DNA of 64,000 nucleotides from Lepiota brunneoincarnata (taxonomy: Eukaryota > Basidiomycota > Agaricomycetes > Agaricales > Agaricaceae): NCBI GenBank assembly GCA_023014365.1, contig JAEBUN010000019.1:744001-808000 (forward strand), given 5' to 3'. The translations under genes were made by a program, and so were the position numbers. The number at the start of each line of letters is the position of its first letter. Positions within the stretch are counted from its first letter, which is position 1. Positions 23,784 to 34,660 of the stretch are shown here, one piece after another. The notes under the pieces were generated by a model. It did not search any database, was not told where the DNA came from, and was given only the letters and a program-made list of their open reading frames with translations.

Positions 23784-25729
23784 ATTTTCAGCTGTTTGTA
23801 TGGAATAAGAGACTGGGGAAGGTTGGGTGGATGCAAACAATTGAAGTTTATGAGGAATGGATCACTGTTCCTTTCCCGAGATGTCTTCCAACACCCTAAA
23901 TCCACACGAGAAGGATGCCACATATTGGCAGGGATGCCATGTCCTGCGATTCTGGGTGTCTGGTTAATGGGTAGCATCAGATGGCGGACGCCTCGGTGGA
24001 CTTCCCTGCCTTCTGCCATGGAACCAGGCATTTCGCAGCAGGTAGCCTGGTTCCGTTTTTACAAACTTGGGTCTCCCATCTTTATTGGTCAGAATGGTTG
24101 AGTGACGGAAAAACAAATATAGGACAGTTAACGCTTCCTATTCTCCGTGGAACATCCAGAATGCAGGATCCAGTCACAGCTGAAATGTTGAGTTGGTGCT
24201 ATCAGCTTATTGGTCCGCCAAATCCAGCATTCTCTCACCGTTCCATTTTCTCTTCAAACTGGATTTTTCTATGCTGACACCAACATTACTATGAACTTTG
24301 AAGATATCGGGGTCCGCGAGGAAGATGTAAGAATCATCGATATCTAATTTCTCAATTTCATACATATATCACACTGTAACACCCCCTCATCTCAACCTAC
24401 CCAGTATCGAGCTCTGTCGGCTATTCCTCCGTTCTCCTTACAATTTAAGCTTATAAATCAAGTGTATTTATTTTATCTGGACCCCTCATAGCACAAGATC
24501 CACCTTCCATGATGTCAGTGGTCATCAAGAGGATTTTGTCGCATTGCCTCACCGCGACGCGTATTTATCGATCTTTTCGGCTTCCTGCCATCCATGGAGC
24601 CCCAGAATACAGAATCTACTCACAGTTCATATGTCGAACTGTTTAATAAAGAGATTGGCCTGAGTTCGAAGTCCACTCCATCTTCTCCGGGTTCCTCCAT
24701 GCTGGATACCGCTCAAGATGAAACGTTGATTGTCTTCTGTACCAAGCCTTCGCTGGCCTCAATGCCCGACGCCAACCCGTAAGCGAATCTAATCGATCAA
24801 AAAGTCAGGATCAAGCAAGGGTAGGGTTCAACCCGCGGTTGGTGAATAATTTTCGAAGAGATGCTGGCGCCCGTACCCACTAGTGACCGGTGACCCTTCA
24901 GCATATGAATCCTCCTCATTCGCTGGGATTCACATTCACGTTGTTTTTCACATTACGTGCAATGTCCTACACCGTGACGTCCGGGACGGTGTTGCTCGGC
25001 TCACGGCTTTGCACACGACACCAGATCCAGCACCGACCACCACTACTAATTTGTAATGTCGTTAATCCAATTCCCCTGTACAACTAGGTAATCACCGGAT
25101 CACGGTATTGCAGGAACCAGCTCCAATAGGGATCAATGCTTATCACTGTCCCCATGCATTGTTGGGCTTTGTCTGACAAGTGATCGGAAAACTTATCGGA
25201 AGTGCCAATGGAGTTCCGGAAAAAGACCTCAGTTCGAGCCTAAACCTTACTCGAGCAGCCCTGTGGCGCCCTACTGCGGTCTTAGGCGATGGTAAAAATC
25301 CTGAACACGGTCGGTGGTGATCTTGCAGAGGATATCCATACCTTACATAGTTCCCTCAGGCACCAGTAACAGAACGTAAGATTAGACATATATTTCCGAG
25401 ATACGAATAAGGAGATAAGCGGACCAGTTATCATGGCAAGAGGACAGAACCAGAGAATGAGTACAAAACCCTAGGGCGATTTCGCAGCTCATGGCTACAG
25501 CATCGGCAAGTCACCATAGGGAGAGAACCGCCGTGGTAAAACCCGCCAAACCATTTCTTTTTTGTCCCTGAGACGGAGAGCGTTTTAGACGAGACTGCTA
25601 GACAAAAGAGGGAAGGAAATAAGCAGAGTGAAAAACATCGTAATGGAAAGAAGCTTATTAAAGGACAAGAAGAGGAAGGGTCATCTTCACTTGCCAATCG
25701 CAAGTCATTAGGATCGCGATTCATTGGGA
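23784..25729. other. Intergenic, 1.9 kb, P450-3 promoter side
   Basis: Contains a perfect 10-bp inverted repeat at 24020-24054 (listed separately). A 62-codon frame at 24594-24782 starts in a good ATGG context and ends at a consensus GTAAGC donor, so it might be a first exon, but no following exon is recognisable. The rest shows nothing. Confidence 0.45.
24020..24054. repeat. Perfect 10-bp inverted repeat upstream of P450-3
   Basis: GGAACCAGGC and its exact reverse complement GCCTGGTTCC are separated by 15 bases, about 240 bp upstream of the P450-3 start codon. Could be a dimeric transcription-factor site or a hairpin; its role is unknown. Confidence 0.6.
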
Positions 25730-27484
25730 TCAGGTACCCTTCCTACTCCTCATTACTTTATTCCTCAGTGCCCTTTCCTTGAGTTCATTTTCTCGCTTTT
25801 CGAGTTCAACATGCTCTTTGCCACCCCGTGCCTATAACCGCAGAGACGATGAGAACAGGAACATTCATAACGACAAGCAGAACATACGCCATCACCCGGC
25901 CCTTCATCCCACTTGCTCTTCCTCCTCTCAGCTTCAGCCTGACCCCGAATCTTGAGCTCCTGTTTGGCACCGCTACCACTAGGACCAGAACTCTTTTCGT
26001 CATGTTCCTCATCCACATCCATCCTATCATCCCGACGCCTCGGTGTTTGACTCCGACTCCGGTCGTCATACCGTCCCCTTCCGCCCCTCTCCTGAGGTCG
26101 TCGTTCGCCACTTCGGCCCCGTCGTTTGGGCGACGGCGATCTAGAAACCGTCGAGTTCGACGGACTCCGCCTGCGTACTGTACGAGGACCTGGACTCTTC
26201 CTCCTATGTGGGGGACTGGCACTTCTGCGCCTAGGATACCCACGCGGACGAGGCGACCTTGAACGACTGGGTGAGTCGGAGCGGGAACGGTCGCTGGGAG
26301 GGCCGCGGCGCCGGCGAGGAGGGCTATCGCGACGACCTTTATACTTGCGATCTCGGTCTCGATTTGGAGGGGTATAGGAGGGCGAACGACGACGCCGCCG
26401 AGGGAGGATGGGTGTGCGTGAGCGGGACCGAGACTGTGTAAGAGGGCGGGACCTAGCACGGGACCCCGAGACCGAAGAACGACGACGTGGAGGTGGTGGT
26501 GAGCGGGAACTCGAGCGGGGTGGGGTCCTTTGGCGGGGAGGCGAACGGTACCTTCGTGGAGGCGAACGAGATCCTCGCGAGGAAGCCATTGAAGGTGACC
26601 TACGTCGCAGCGGGGGACGAGATTCGCGACGGCGCGGTCCCTAGATATCCACCCAAAGCGATGTTGACATAAGCTCCCTTGTGTGTATGGTAGAATTTGG
26701 GCACTTACGCCGCCGGGACCGCCACCTCTACCTCCCCACCCAGAATCCCGAAGTGTTCGGTCATCTTCAGGTCCGCCCCTTCCACCCCTTCCTCGTCCCC
26801 TTCCTCGTCCCCTGCCTGGACCACCGCCTCTGCCGCGCTCAGTGTCCTCTAATTTCGTCAAGACGAGCCCGACGATCGCGTTCACCTATTGCCCGAGAGT
26901 CGTTCTCGCGCGCCTTGCGCATCTCTTGTTTCTTTTCTTCGACCATTGTACGTGGAACGCCTGTCACATCCTCCTGTGCCTCGAGCAGGAGTTTCCAGAG
27001 TGCTGACATGAACGCTGGAGTATCTTTCGTCAAGAAACCTGTAAGGTTGATTTGCATTTTTCTGGGATCCGGTGTCTAAGGACAAATCAGCGGTTGTCCA
27101 ATGACGATAATCGTGAGTGGGGCGTACCGGCTGAGACTCATCTTCTAGCAAACCCATGGCGTACTCAACGACGACTTCATCCTCAAATCCGACCAGTTCG
27201 ATAATTTTTTTTGCGATCCAGGGCCTGATTACAGTCAAGTTCACTTTGCGCATGTCCACCTACATAAGATTCCGGTTAGAATGTACATAGATCTGTAGAG
27301 AACTGTCGCTTTTCTGACCTTTTGATCGAACTCTGGAGGAAATTTCATACTTTTGAGCAGCTTAGTTTCCTTGTCGGAAAACCGTCTGTCCTGCTCGGCA
27401 GACGTACCCTTGAAGAAACCTATGGTCTCACTGTAGCCAGGGTGTTTCCGAGGTTGTGAAGGGCGACTCACCAGCATCAGCCAT
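25730..27484 (-). CDS. SRRM1: SRm160/SRRM1-like PWI-domain splicing coactivator
   Basis: Nuclear splicing coactivator that binds nucleic acid through the PWI domain and spliceosome partners through its RS region. Exon 1 (27484-27472) codes MADAG; exon 2 starts at 27419 with FFKGTSAEQDRRF. The PWI core is VNLTVIRPWIAKKI, ELVGFEDEVVVEYA, then INLTGFLTK...FMSALWKLLLEAQ. A glycine/arginine-rich block (GRGRGRGRGG) follows, then a long RS/RP region (about 25950-26640 in plus coordinates). The last intron has donor GTATGT and leads to ELKERALRNKVMRSRKGT, matching known SRm160 C-termini. Near 26850 one extra base, or a very short 37-nt intron, is needed to pass from the helical region to the RGG block. 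Confidence 0.85.
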
Positions 27485-28258
27485 TATTGTCGTGTTCAAA
27501 CGAGAGGTGGCCGGTGACCGGACCCAAATACCTTTTCGTGGGAAAGTCTTTGTACCTCCCTGGACTCAATTGTTTATGGCCAAAAACAACGTGAAATAAT
27601 TTGCGATCCGGGTTCCTCAAAGTTCGTGGCAGATGTGGTACGTTCGAGTTCGTTTCCGGGTGGTCAATGCAGGTAATCTGACACTGCTTCGAGGGTTGCG
27701 GCTGGGCATTGACATCAATAGGTCCAGGTCGATCCAACATGTTTAGCAGCACCCAGCGTGGAGGAGTCAAGACAATCATCTACCTCTGATATATGAACCG
27801 AGTAATCATTACAGCAATCAACGTTTCAACGTTCAACTGTGACAGCGTTTAGGAAGTTCACGGAGAAGGGCTGAGAGCAGGAAGCCAAAAAGCATTTTTA
27901 AAGGTGTCCGTCGGGGCGGGGCACCCTATGACTTATCGAAAACAACCTGCGTTTTGGCTAATGGTCCGTGACACCAGGCACCTCTGGGCTGTCTCCCCAC
28001 GCTGATTCCTGACTGACGGAAGAAAGGTGGTGTTAAGAAGCCCCTCTAGACGCCCGTCGTCCGATTCTGCCGTTCATTAAACACCACAATCGCAGTAGTA
28101 CCGCAATGCGTGGTCTTTTTACGTCGTGATTGGCCTCTTCTTCTCGCGCGGAACAATTACCCACAACACTGCTCATAAACCAGGGAGTTCTCCTACAGTT
28201 ACCACTCATCTCCATCGCCGCCCCCCGTGTGTCTCGTTCCACACAGACAGCTGAAGCC
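27485..28258. other. Divergent promoter of SRRM1-like gene and P450-4
   Basis: The right part (from about 27812) is copied upstream of P450-5. A 100-codon minus-strand frame at 27477-27779 overlaps the SRRM1-like start and looks spurious. Confidence 0.55.
27812..28258 (+). repeat. Duplicated P450 promoter, copy at P450-4
   Basis: Shares ordered blocks with about 31345-31749, for example GTTCAACTGTGAC, GAGAGCAGGAAGC and GGAAAGGTGGT-like stretches, with indels. Weaker similarity (GGAAGTTC, GCAGGAAGGC) is seen before P450-2 at about 3655-3720. The promoter was therefore copied along with the gene. Confidence 0.7.
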
Positions 28259-30347
28259 ATGACCTACGCCGAGTATCTATCCTTTGTGATCATCCTCAGC
28301 GCCCTGGTATATCGGCTGCGATCATCCAAACGTTCCCAGCTCCGACCACTACCACCCGGACCAAGAAAGCTCCCGTTGGTTAAAAATCTTTTCGATTTGC
28401 CCACCGAGCGCCAATGGTTCACATTCTGCAAGTGGGCCGAAGATTACAGTACGTGTCTTGTCTTACCAAGCTCCAATTAGCTTTAGTTGTATTCCAGATA
28501 CCGACATTCTCCATGTTGAGGCCGCTGGTCATTCAATAATCATCCTGCAGTCAGAGGAAGCCATGGATGAGCTCCTGGAGATGCGGTCGGCTATCTATTC
28601 TAGTCGGTGGGACTTGTTGACTTTGTGGTCCCCGTATTTCAATAACCTAGTTCCTCAGAGCAGTGTCGAGAGTCATGTCCTGAATTGTAGGGTGTCACTC
28701 TCTTTTCTAGTCCTGCAGCTGGTCAACCATCTTATGATAGGGTCGGATGGGACTGGGTCATGGCGCTGATGCCGTATAATGACCTTTGGAAAGAGAAGCG
28801 GCGTTTGTTCCAGAAATACATCAACCCTTCCGACACATCCCTTCACAGTTCAGCACGAAACAGAGAAGCTCCATATCTTCCTTAACCTCTTGCTCACGGA
28901 ACCAGAGAATTTCATCGCACATATCAGGCAGTGAGTCTGCATATGCAACTGGGGACACACCCAGCATCTCATTAACGCGGTTGCAGTATGATTGGTGCTA
29001 TCACCATATCCATGACATACGGCATCGAAGTCAAGCCCACGCACGATCCTTACGTAGAGCAGGCGGAACACACGATGCATGGGCTTTCCACTGCTTTGAA
29101 CCCCGGAGCCTTCCTCGCAGAGACATTCTACTTCCTTCGCCACGTTCCTGAAGGATTTCCGGGGACAGGTTGGAAGGCCAAAGTCAGGGAGTTGCGGCGT
29201 GAGATGCTTGACTTCTTGAATCCTACCTTATGACTGCTGCGCTTGCGGGAATTGTGCGTACTCTCCTCTTCTAGAGTGGCTTTCTGAGAGCTACATGCCA
29301 CGGTACATCGTAGGCGAATGGGACCTCGACAGATAGCTTCGTGTCACGTTGCCAGGAGGACTTCAACGACGGCCGCCTCCGTCGGCGCGAACAAGAACTC
29401 GTAAAAGAAACGGCTGGAATGGTTTTCATTGGTGTGTTCGGCCCCTCTTTGCTCAGAAACTTTGTCATGACTGAAATTGTTTTGCAGCTGGAGCCGACAC
29501 TACTGTTTGCGTCATCACAACAGTTCTTCCTTGCTGTCGTTTGCTTCCCAGAAGTGTACAAAAAGGCACAAGGCGAAGTTGATCGAGTGCTCGGGGGACG
29601 ATTGCCAAATCACAGCGATATGGAATCCATGCCTTATCTTAATGCGCTGTTGAAAGAAGTTCTGAGGTAGCTCAGGGACATACCGTTTCACATTTTTATG
29701 GCTCACGAAGGAGGGTATAGATGGCAACCAGTCTTGCCGCTGGGGCTCTATCATGCAGTACTTCAGGACGATGTGTATAAGGGGTATCACATTCCTGCCA
29801 ATTCCATCGTGATACCGAACGTCTGGTGAGACGCTACCACCTTCTTCCCCGTTGTTGGGCGACCACTTACTGATGTATATCTAGGGCATTATGCTATGAC
29901 CCAGTAGAATACCCTGAGCCAGAAAAGATTAAACCTGAGCGATTCCTCAAGGATGGAAGGCTGCATATTCCAGGCAGGGATCCTTCAGACGTCATTTTTG
30001 GGTTCGGTAGGAGGTAAGTAGGCTCCCTGGCTTCCTTTCCCTGATGATCTCATATTCGGCGCATGCAAAAAGGGTGTGCCAAGGCCGACATATCGCAGAA
30101 TCGATGATGTTCCACGTCGCTTCTTCGGTTCTTTCGTTGTTCGATATCACGAAAGCGGTAGATGCTGATGGAAAGGTAATTGAACCTACGTGCGAGTACA
30201 CTACCGGTGTCGCAAGGTGAGCATGCACAGACATACGAGAGATACCGTTGGGCGTTGACGTCCCTTGAAAGACAACCCTTGCCGTTCAAATGTTCTATCA
30301 AGCCGCGCTCGGAGGCAGCAACCAGACTGATCCACTCATTGTCGTGA
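28259..30347 (+). pseudogene. Cytochrome P450 copy 4 (P450-4), at least four frameshifts
   Basis: Same exon-intron plan and motifs as P450-3: anchor, PLPPGPRKLP hinge, KEVLR, PERF, haem loop with CQGRH and PFKCSIKPRS end. Against the intact copy it carries extra bases near 28676-28681 (+1, making TGA in frame after SRVM), 28853 (+1), 29221-29240 (+2) and 29521-29527 (+1, destroying the frame right after AGADTT). With four shifts it is the most broken copy and probably not functional, unless these are consensus errors. The 3' flank is shared with P450-1 and P450-5. Confidence 0.82.
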
Positions 30348-30699
30348 TTGACTCCAGTTAAGTTTCTGATGATCTGGAGAGTTGGATCAGCAGAACGAAC
30401 CTCCGAAATACTACCGGCGACGTCTTGTAACATATATGAATAAAGAAACAGGTTTAATCCCAGCCTTGATTGACATGTGCCACCGTCAAAAATGACAAAC
30501 GGTGTTTTGTGCATTGACAATATATATTACAACAAAGGATAAATTCACATCATCTCAGAGCGGCATATACTGGCCAGATTGTCTCCAGGGGCAGTATTAA
30601 ATAACCATTCAGTCCAGGTGGGGGTATCTGATTATTCCCACGCTATGCCACCTGGAAAATCAAACGCCGTCGGTAATTATCATCATGATCACATTACAT
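30348..30699. other. 3' flank of P450-4
   Basis: The first part resembles the 3' flanks of P450-1 and P450-5 (GACTCCA then a shared block ending in CTTGTAACATA). No gene seen. Confidence 0.5.
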
Positions 30700-31325
30700 T
30701 CCAACGGGATCTATCCGTCTAGCAAGTTCAATGGCGCCATGCCAAAGACGTACATGCGCTTGGGCCGGATATCAGGGTGGATCTCCAATCTCCATTGCCG
30801 GCTTTTAAAACCTACGAGTTCATACCAGCCACTACCCAAGATACGCAATCTGCTATCGTGAAGTCATGTATTACAGGACCATTGTTGCCGACACAGCCCG
30901 AGGGAGTCGTGGATCTCGCAATATCGCTACGACCCATATTACCCTAGGTGAATGGCTCTACGCCGGGGCGGATTTCCCCCCAAGTTTCAAGCAGAGGGCG
31001 ATCTGTATTGCCAATCTGACGTGGCTCTACGATTTCGGCCACAATTCCAAGATCCTACCAAGCAGGTTTCTTGCAGTCGGTATCGGTGAACTAAACCACG
31101 TAGCGGCGGTGACTGAAATCCCCTCGGACTGGTTGCTTTCACTACTTGTATCAAGTCGCCAACTATACACTAGTCTGTGGGTCATCACGGCACATATCCT
31201 ACATGTGAGGACTAGCCGAGACGGTTATCCAGGACATGAGTTGGTCCAGTTTGGACTCCGGCGCTAGCACCGTTTGTCTTGGATCCCGACCTCTCCAAAG
31301 CTCACGGTGGACATGCTGATACAAT
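30700..31325 (+). pseudogene. Degenerate galactonate dehydratase copy
   Basis: Co-linear with the middle and 3' part of dgoD: stretches matching dgoD positions from about 2600 to 3360 are recognisable, for instance CCATTGTTGCCGAC...CAGCCCGAGG and AAAGACGTAC.TGCGCT. The reading frame is broken many times. The ALGERLY equivalent reads LGEWLY, and the APHCPLGP base-His segment is not recognisable. The 5' third of the gene is missing. It sits between P450-4 and P450-5 just as dgoD sits between P450-1 and P450-2, showing that the three-gene block was duplicated. Confidence 0.8.
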
Positions 31326-31344
31326 CTGTCCCTGACCCTGTATA

Positions 31345-31749
31345 ACATTTCAGCGTTCAACTGTGACGGCATTCCAGAAACTCATGGAGAAGAAGCCGAG
31401 AGCAGGAAGCTGAAAAGAGTAAAGGGGTGCCCCATCGAGGCGAGGCACCTTATGATTCACCGAAACAATTGGAATAGAAACTGAAGACGAGGAGGCTGAA
31501 TTGGTGGCACTACACACCTCTGGGTGGGCGCCCACACTTATGTGTTATCTGACCCATAGCGGAAAGGTGGTATTGAGCAAGACGTCTGTTATGTGATGCT
31601 GTCATTCATGAAACATCGCCTCCTTTTGTCGTGCTTGGCCGACCCTTCTCATGCGTAACAACTGCTCGCTCCTCATAAACTCTCTTTCGACTATCATTCA
31701 CACTCACCCCTCACCAGTCAGTGCCTCTCTCGTTCAAGCAGCTGGAGCC
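31345..31749 (+). repeat. Duplicated P450 promoter, copy at P450-5
   Basis: Counterpart of 27812-28258, with the same order of short conserved blocks and diverged spacers. Confidence 0.7.
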
Positions 31750-33841
31750 ATGACCTATAGCCCGTATCTGGCCCTTGCCGCCTCCCTCGGGTGCCCTGGC
31801 CTATTGGCTGCGATCACCCAGGCGTTCCCAGTTCCCGCTACCACCCGGACCAAGAAAACTCCCCTTGATCAAAAACCTCCTCGACTTCCCCACCGAGCAC
31901 CAGTGGCTCACATTTCCAAGTGGGCCGAAGACTACAGTACGTGTTGTCTTGTCGTACCATACTCCAATTGGCTTTAGTCGTATTCCAGATACCGACATTC
32001 TCCATGTTGAAGCCGCTGGTCATTCAATAGTCATCCTGCAGTCAGAGGAGGCAGTGGATGAGCTTTTGGAGAAGCGGTCGGCTATCTATTCTAGTCGGTA
32101 GGGCCTGTTGATTCTGTGATCCTCGTATTTCAATAACCTAGTTCTTCAGAGCGCTGTCGAGAGTTGTGTCTGAATTGTAGGCACCACCTTTTCCAGTTCT
32201 GCAGCTGATCGTTCATATTCGCTACTAGGGTTGGATGGGGCTGGCTCATGTCGATGACGCCATACAACGACCTTTGGAAGGAGAAGCGGCGTCTGTTCCA
32301 GAAAGTACATTCATCCTTCCGACACGTCTCTCCACAGTTCACATCAAACAGAGAAGCTACACATCTTCCTCAATCTCTTGCTCACGGATCCAGAAAATTT
32401 CATCGCACATATCAGGCAGTGAGTCTGAACTCGCAGTTTAGGGCACACCCATCTTTTCATAACACGGATGTAGTATGATTGGTGCTATCACCATATCCAT
32501 GACATACGGCATCGAAGTCAAGCCTACGCACGATCCTTGTGTAGAGGAGGCGGAACACACGATGATCGGGATCTCCAACTCTTTGAACCCTGGAACCTTC
32601 CTTGCAGAGACATTCTACTTCCTTCGCCACGTCCCTGAAGGATTTCCGGGGACAGGTTGGAAGGCCAAGGTCAGGGAGTTGCGGCGTGAGATGCTTGACT
32701 TTTTGAATCTGCCTTATGACGCTGCACTAGCAGCAATTGTACGTGCTCCCTCCTTCCGGAGCGGCTTTCTGAGAACTCCATGCACATCGTAGGCAAATGG
32801 GACGTCAACGGATAGCTTCGTGTCGCGTTGCCAGCAGGACTTCAACGAAGGCCGCCTTACTCCAACCGAACAAAAACTCGTAAAAGAGATGGCTGGAATG
32901 GTTTTCATTGGTGCATTTGGCCTCCTTTGCTCAAAGGCCTTATCATGACTGAAACCTGTTCCGCAGCTGGAGCTGATACTGCGGTCTGCGCTATCACGAC
33001 GTTCTTCCTTGCTATTGTTTCCTTCCCAGAAGTGTACAAAAAAGCACAAGAGGAGGCTGATCGAGTGCTTGGAGGACGATTGCCGGACCACAGCGATGTG
33101 GAATCCATGCCTTACCTTAACGCACTGTTGAAGGAAATTCTAAGGTACGTTAGGGACATACCGTTCCACGTATTCAGGGCTCACGAAGGAGGGTGTAGAT
33201 GGCAGCCAGTCCTGCCGTTAGGGCTCTACCATGCAGTACTTCGCGATGATGTGTATAAGGGGTATCACATTCCTGCCAACTCCATCATCATACCTAATGT
33301 CTGGTGAAGCACTACCACTTTTCTCCTGGTTGGGCAATCACTGAACAATGGCATACGCATATCTAGGGCATTATGCCACGACCCAGCAGAATTTCCTGAA
33401 CCGGAAAAGGTCATACCAGAGCGGTTCCTCAAGGATGGAAAGCTGCACGTCCCAGGCAGGGATCCAACGGACCTCACTTTTGGGTTCGGTAGGAGGTGAG
33501 TAAATTCCTGGTCCTCCCTCTAGACTCTTTGGTGTCTTCATGTTTGGGTCATGTGAATAGGGTGTGCCCGGGACGACATATCGCAGAATCAACGATATTC
33601 CACGTCGCCTCTTCTGTCCTTTCGTTGTTCGATGTCACGAAAACGATAGGTGCTGATGGAAAATTAATCGAACCTACATGCAAGTATACTACTGGTATCA
33701 CAAGGTAAGCGTGTGCAGAGGTGCGATAAGGGTGGTGTTGATGCTTTCCGAAAGGCAACCTATCCCATTTAAATGCTCTAATCAAACCACGCTCGGACGC
33801 AGCAGCCAGGCTGATCCGCTCACTCTCGTGATTGACTCCAC
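31750..33841 (+). pseudogene. Cytochrome P450 copy 5 (P450-5), four apparent indels
   Basis: Retains AGADTAVCA, KEILR, PERF, FGFGRR/VCPGRH and the typical C-terminus. An extra G near 31790 and a missing base near 31914 shift the frame and then restore it, so the start-derived frame stays open but replaces the proline hinge and first recognition region with unrelated residues (ITQAFPVPATTRTKK). A further +1 near 32305 (after LFQK) breaks the helix-C/D exon, and another +1 near 33780 hits the C-terminal PFKCSIKPRS. Probably non-functional if the sequence is right. Its haem loop, CPGRH, is the most canonical of the set. Confidence 0.82.
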
Positions 33842-34660
33842 GGTGATCCGGAGATTTGAACTAGCAGAACGAACCCCTGAAATAGTACCAGGAGCGCCTT
33901 GTAACATAATAAACAAGTGTACTTCTAGCCCTATGTTTCTTTGCCTTCGTCCTTAGTCGTTGCCTTGATCGGAGTCAGTAAACTTAGACACAGAGGAAGG
34001 CAGCCTAAGCAAGCAATAAGCCGTACACCATTGTAGGAAAGGGAATCATCCTCCAAGACAATTGTAAGGGCGAAGTGTGATCGACGAAACAACCATGGGC
34101 TCGTCTTCTCGACCTTGTGAAATTGGGTACAGGTACAACTCCAGGGTGAGTAAGGGAAAGACTGAGAGAGTGAAACTGAGGGAAGGAAACTGTAGGCCAG
34201 TTACGCTGTTGCCCTGGAGGTCTTATGGCAGTGGAGACATTCTCGTCGTTAGGAGCTAAGGTATCTAAGTACAAATGTGCTACTTAAATACCTAATGAAA
34301 ATGTGTTGAGGGCAGGATTTTGCGCGCAGCAGAATTCTGTTCCTCACACCGTACTTCGTGGTCGATGGAGAAGCTCAGCGAATCATGAGGCACTACTGGC
34401 GTATAACTATTTTTGAACATGAAATATCCTTTGTTTATATGCCAAAATATCAGACAAGGATATCACAATCATAGATATAATAAATGTCCAATTAGCTCAA
34501 GGCCAGGTAATAATCACGCTCCATCCCAGCTGACTCGCTACACCATAATTAGTTCGGCGGTTCTCTAATTGATTATATATTCCCAAAGCAAAAAGATACG
34601 AAATAGATGTGTACATATGTTCTCTCACATTAACCAACGATCCTAGTACCCCCGACTCTT
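33842..34660. other. Convergent region, AT-rich, no gene
   Basis: Between P450-5 and the end of CTP synthase. The AT content rises around 34420-34620. Probably 3' UTRs. Nothing else recognised. Confidence 0.5.

Noticed and set aside
25806..26885. 359-codon minus-strand frame overlapping the SRRM1-like gene
   Set aside because: Only its first part (RGG block) belongs to the gene; after the intron at about 26645-26705 it is an out-of-frame reading of the RS repeats.
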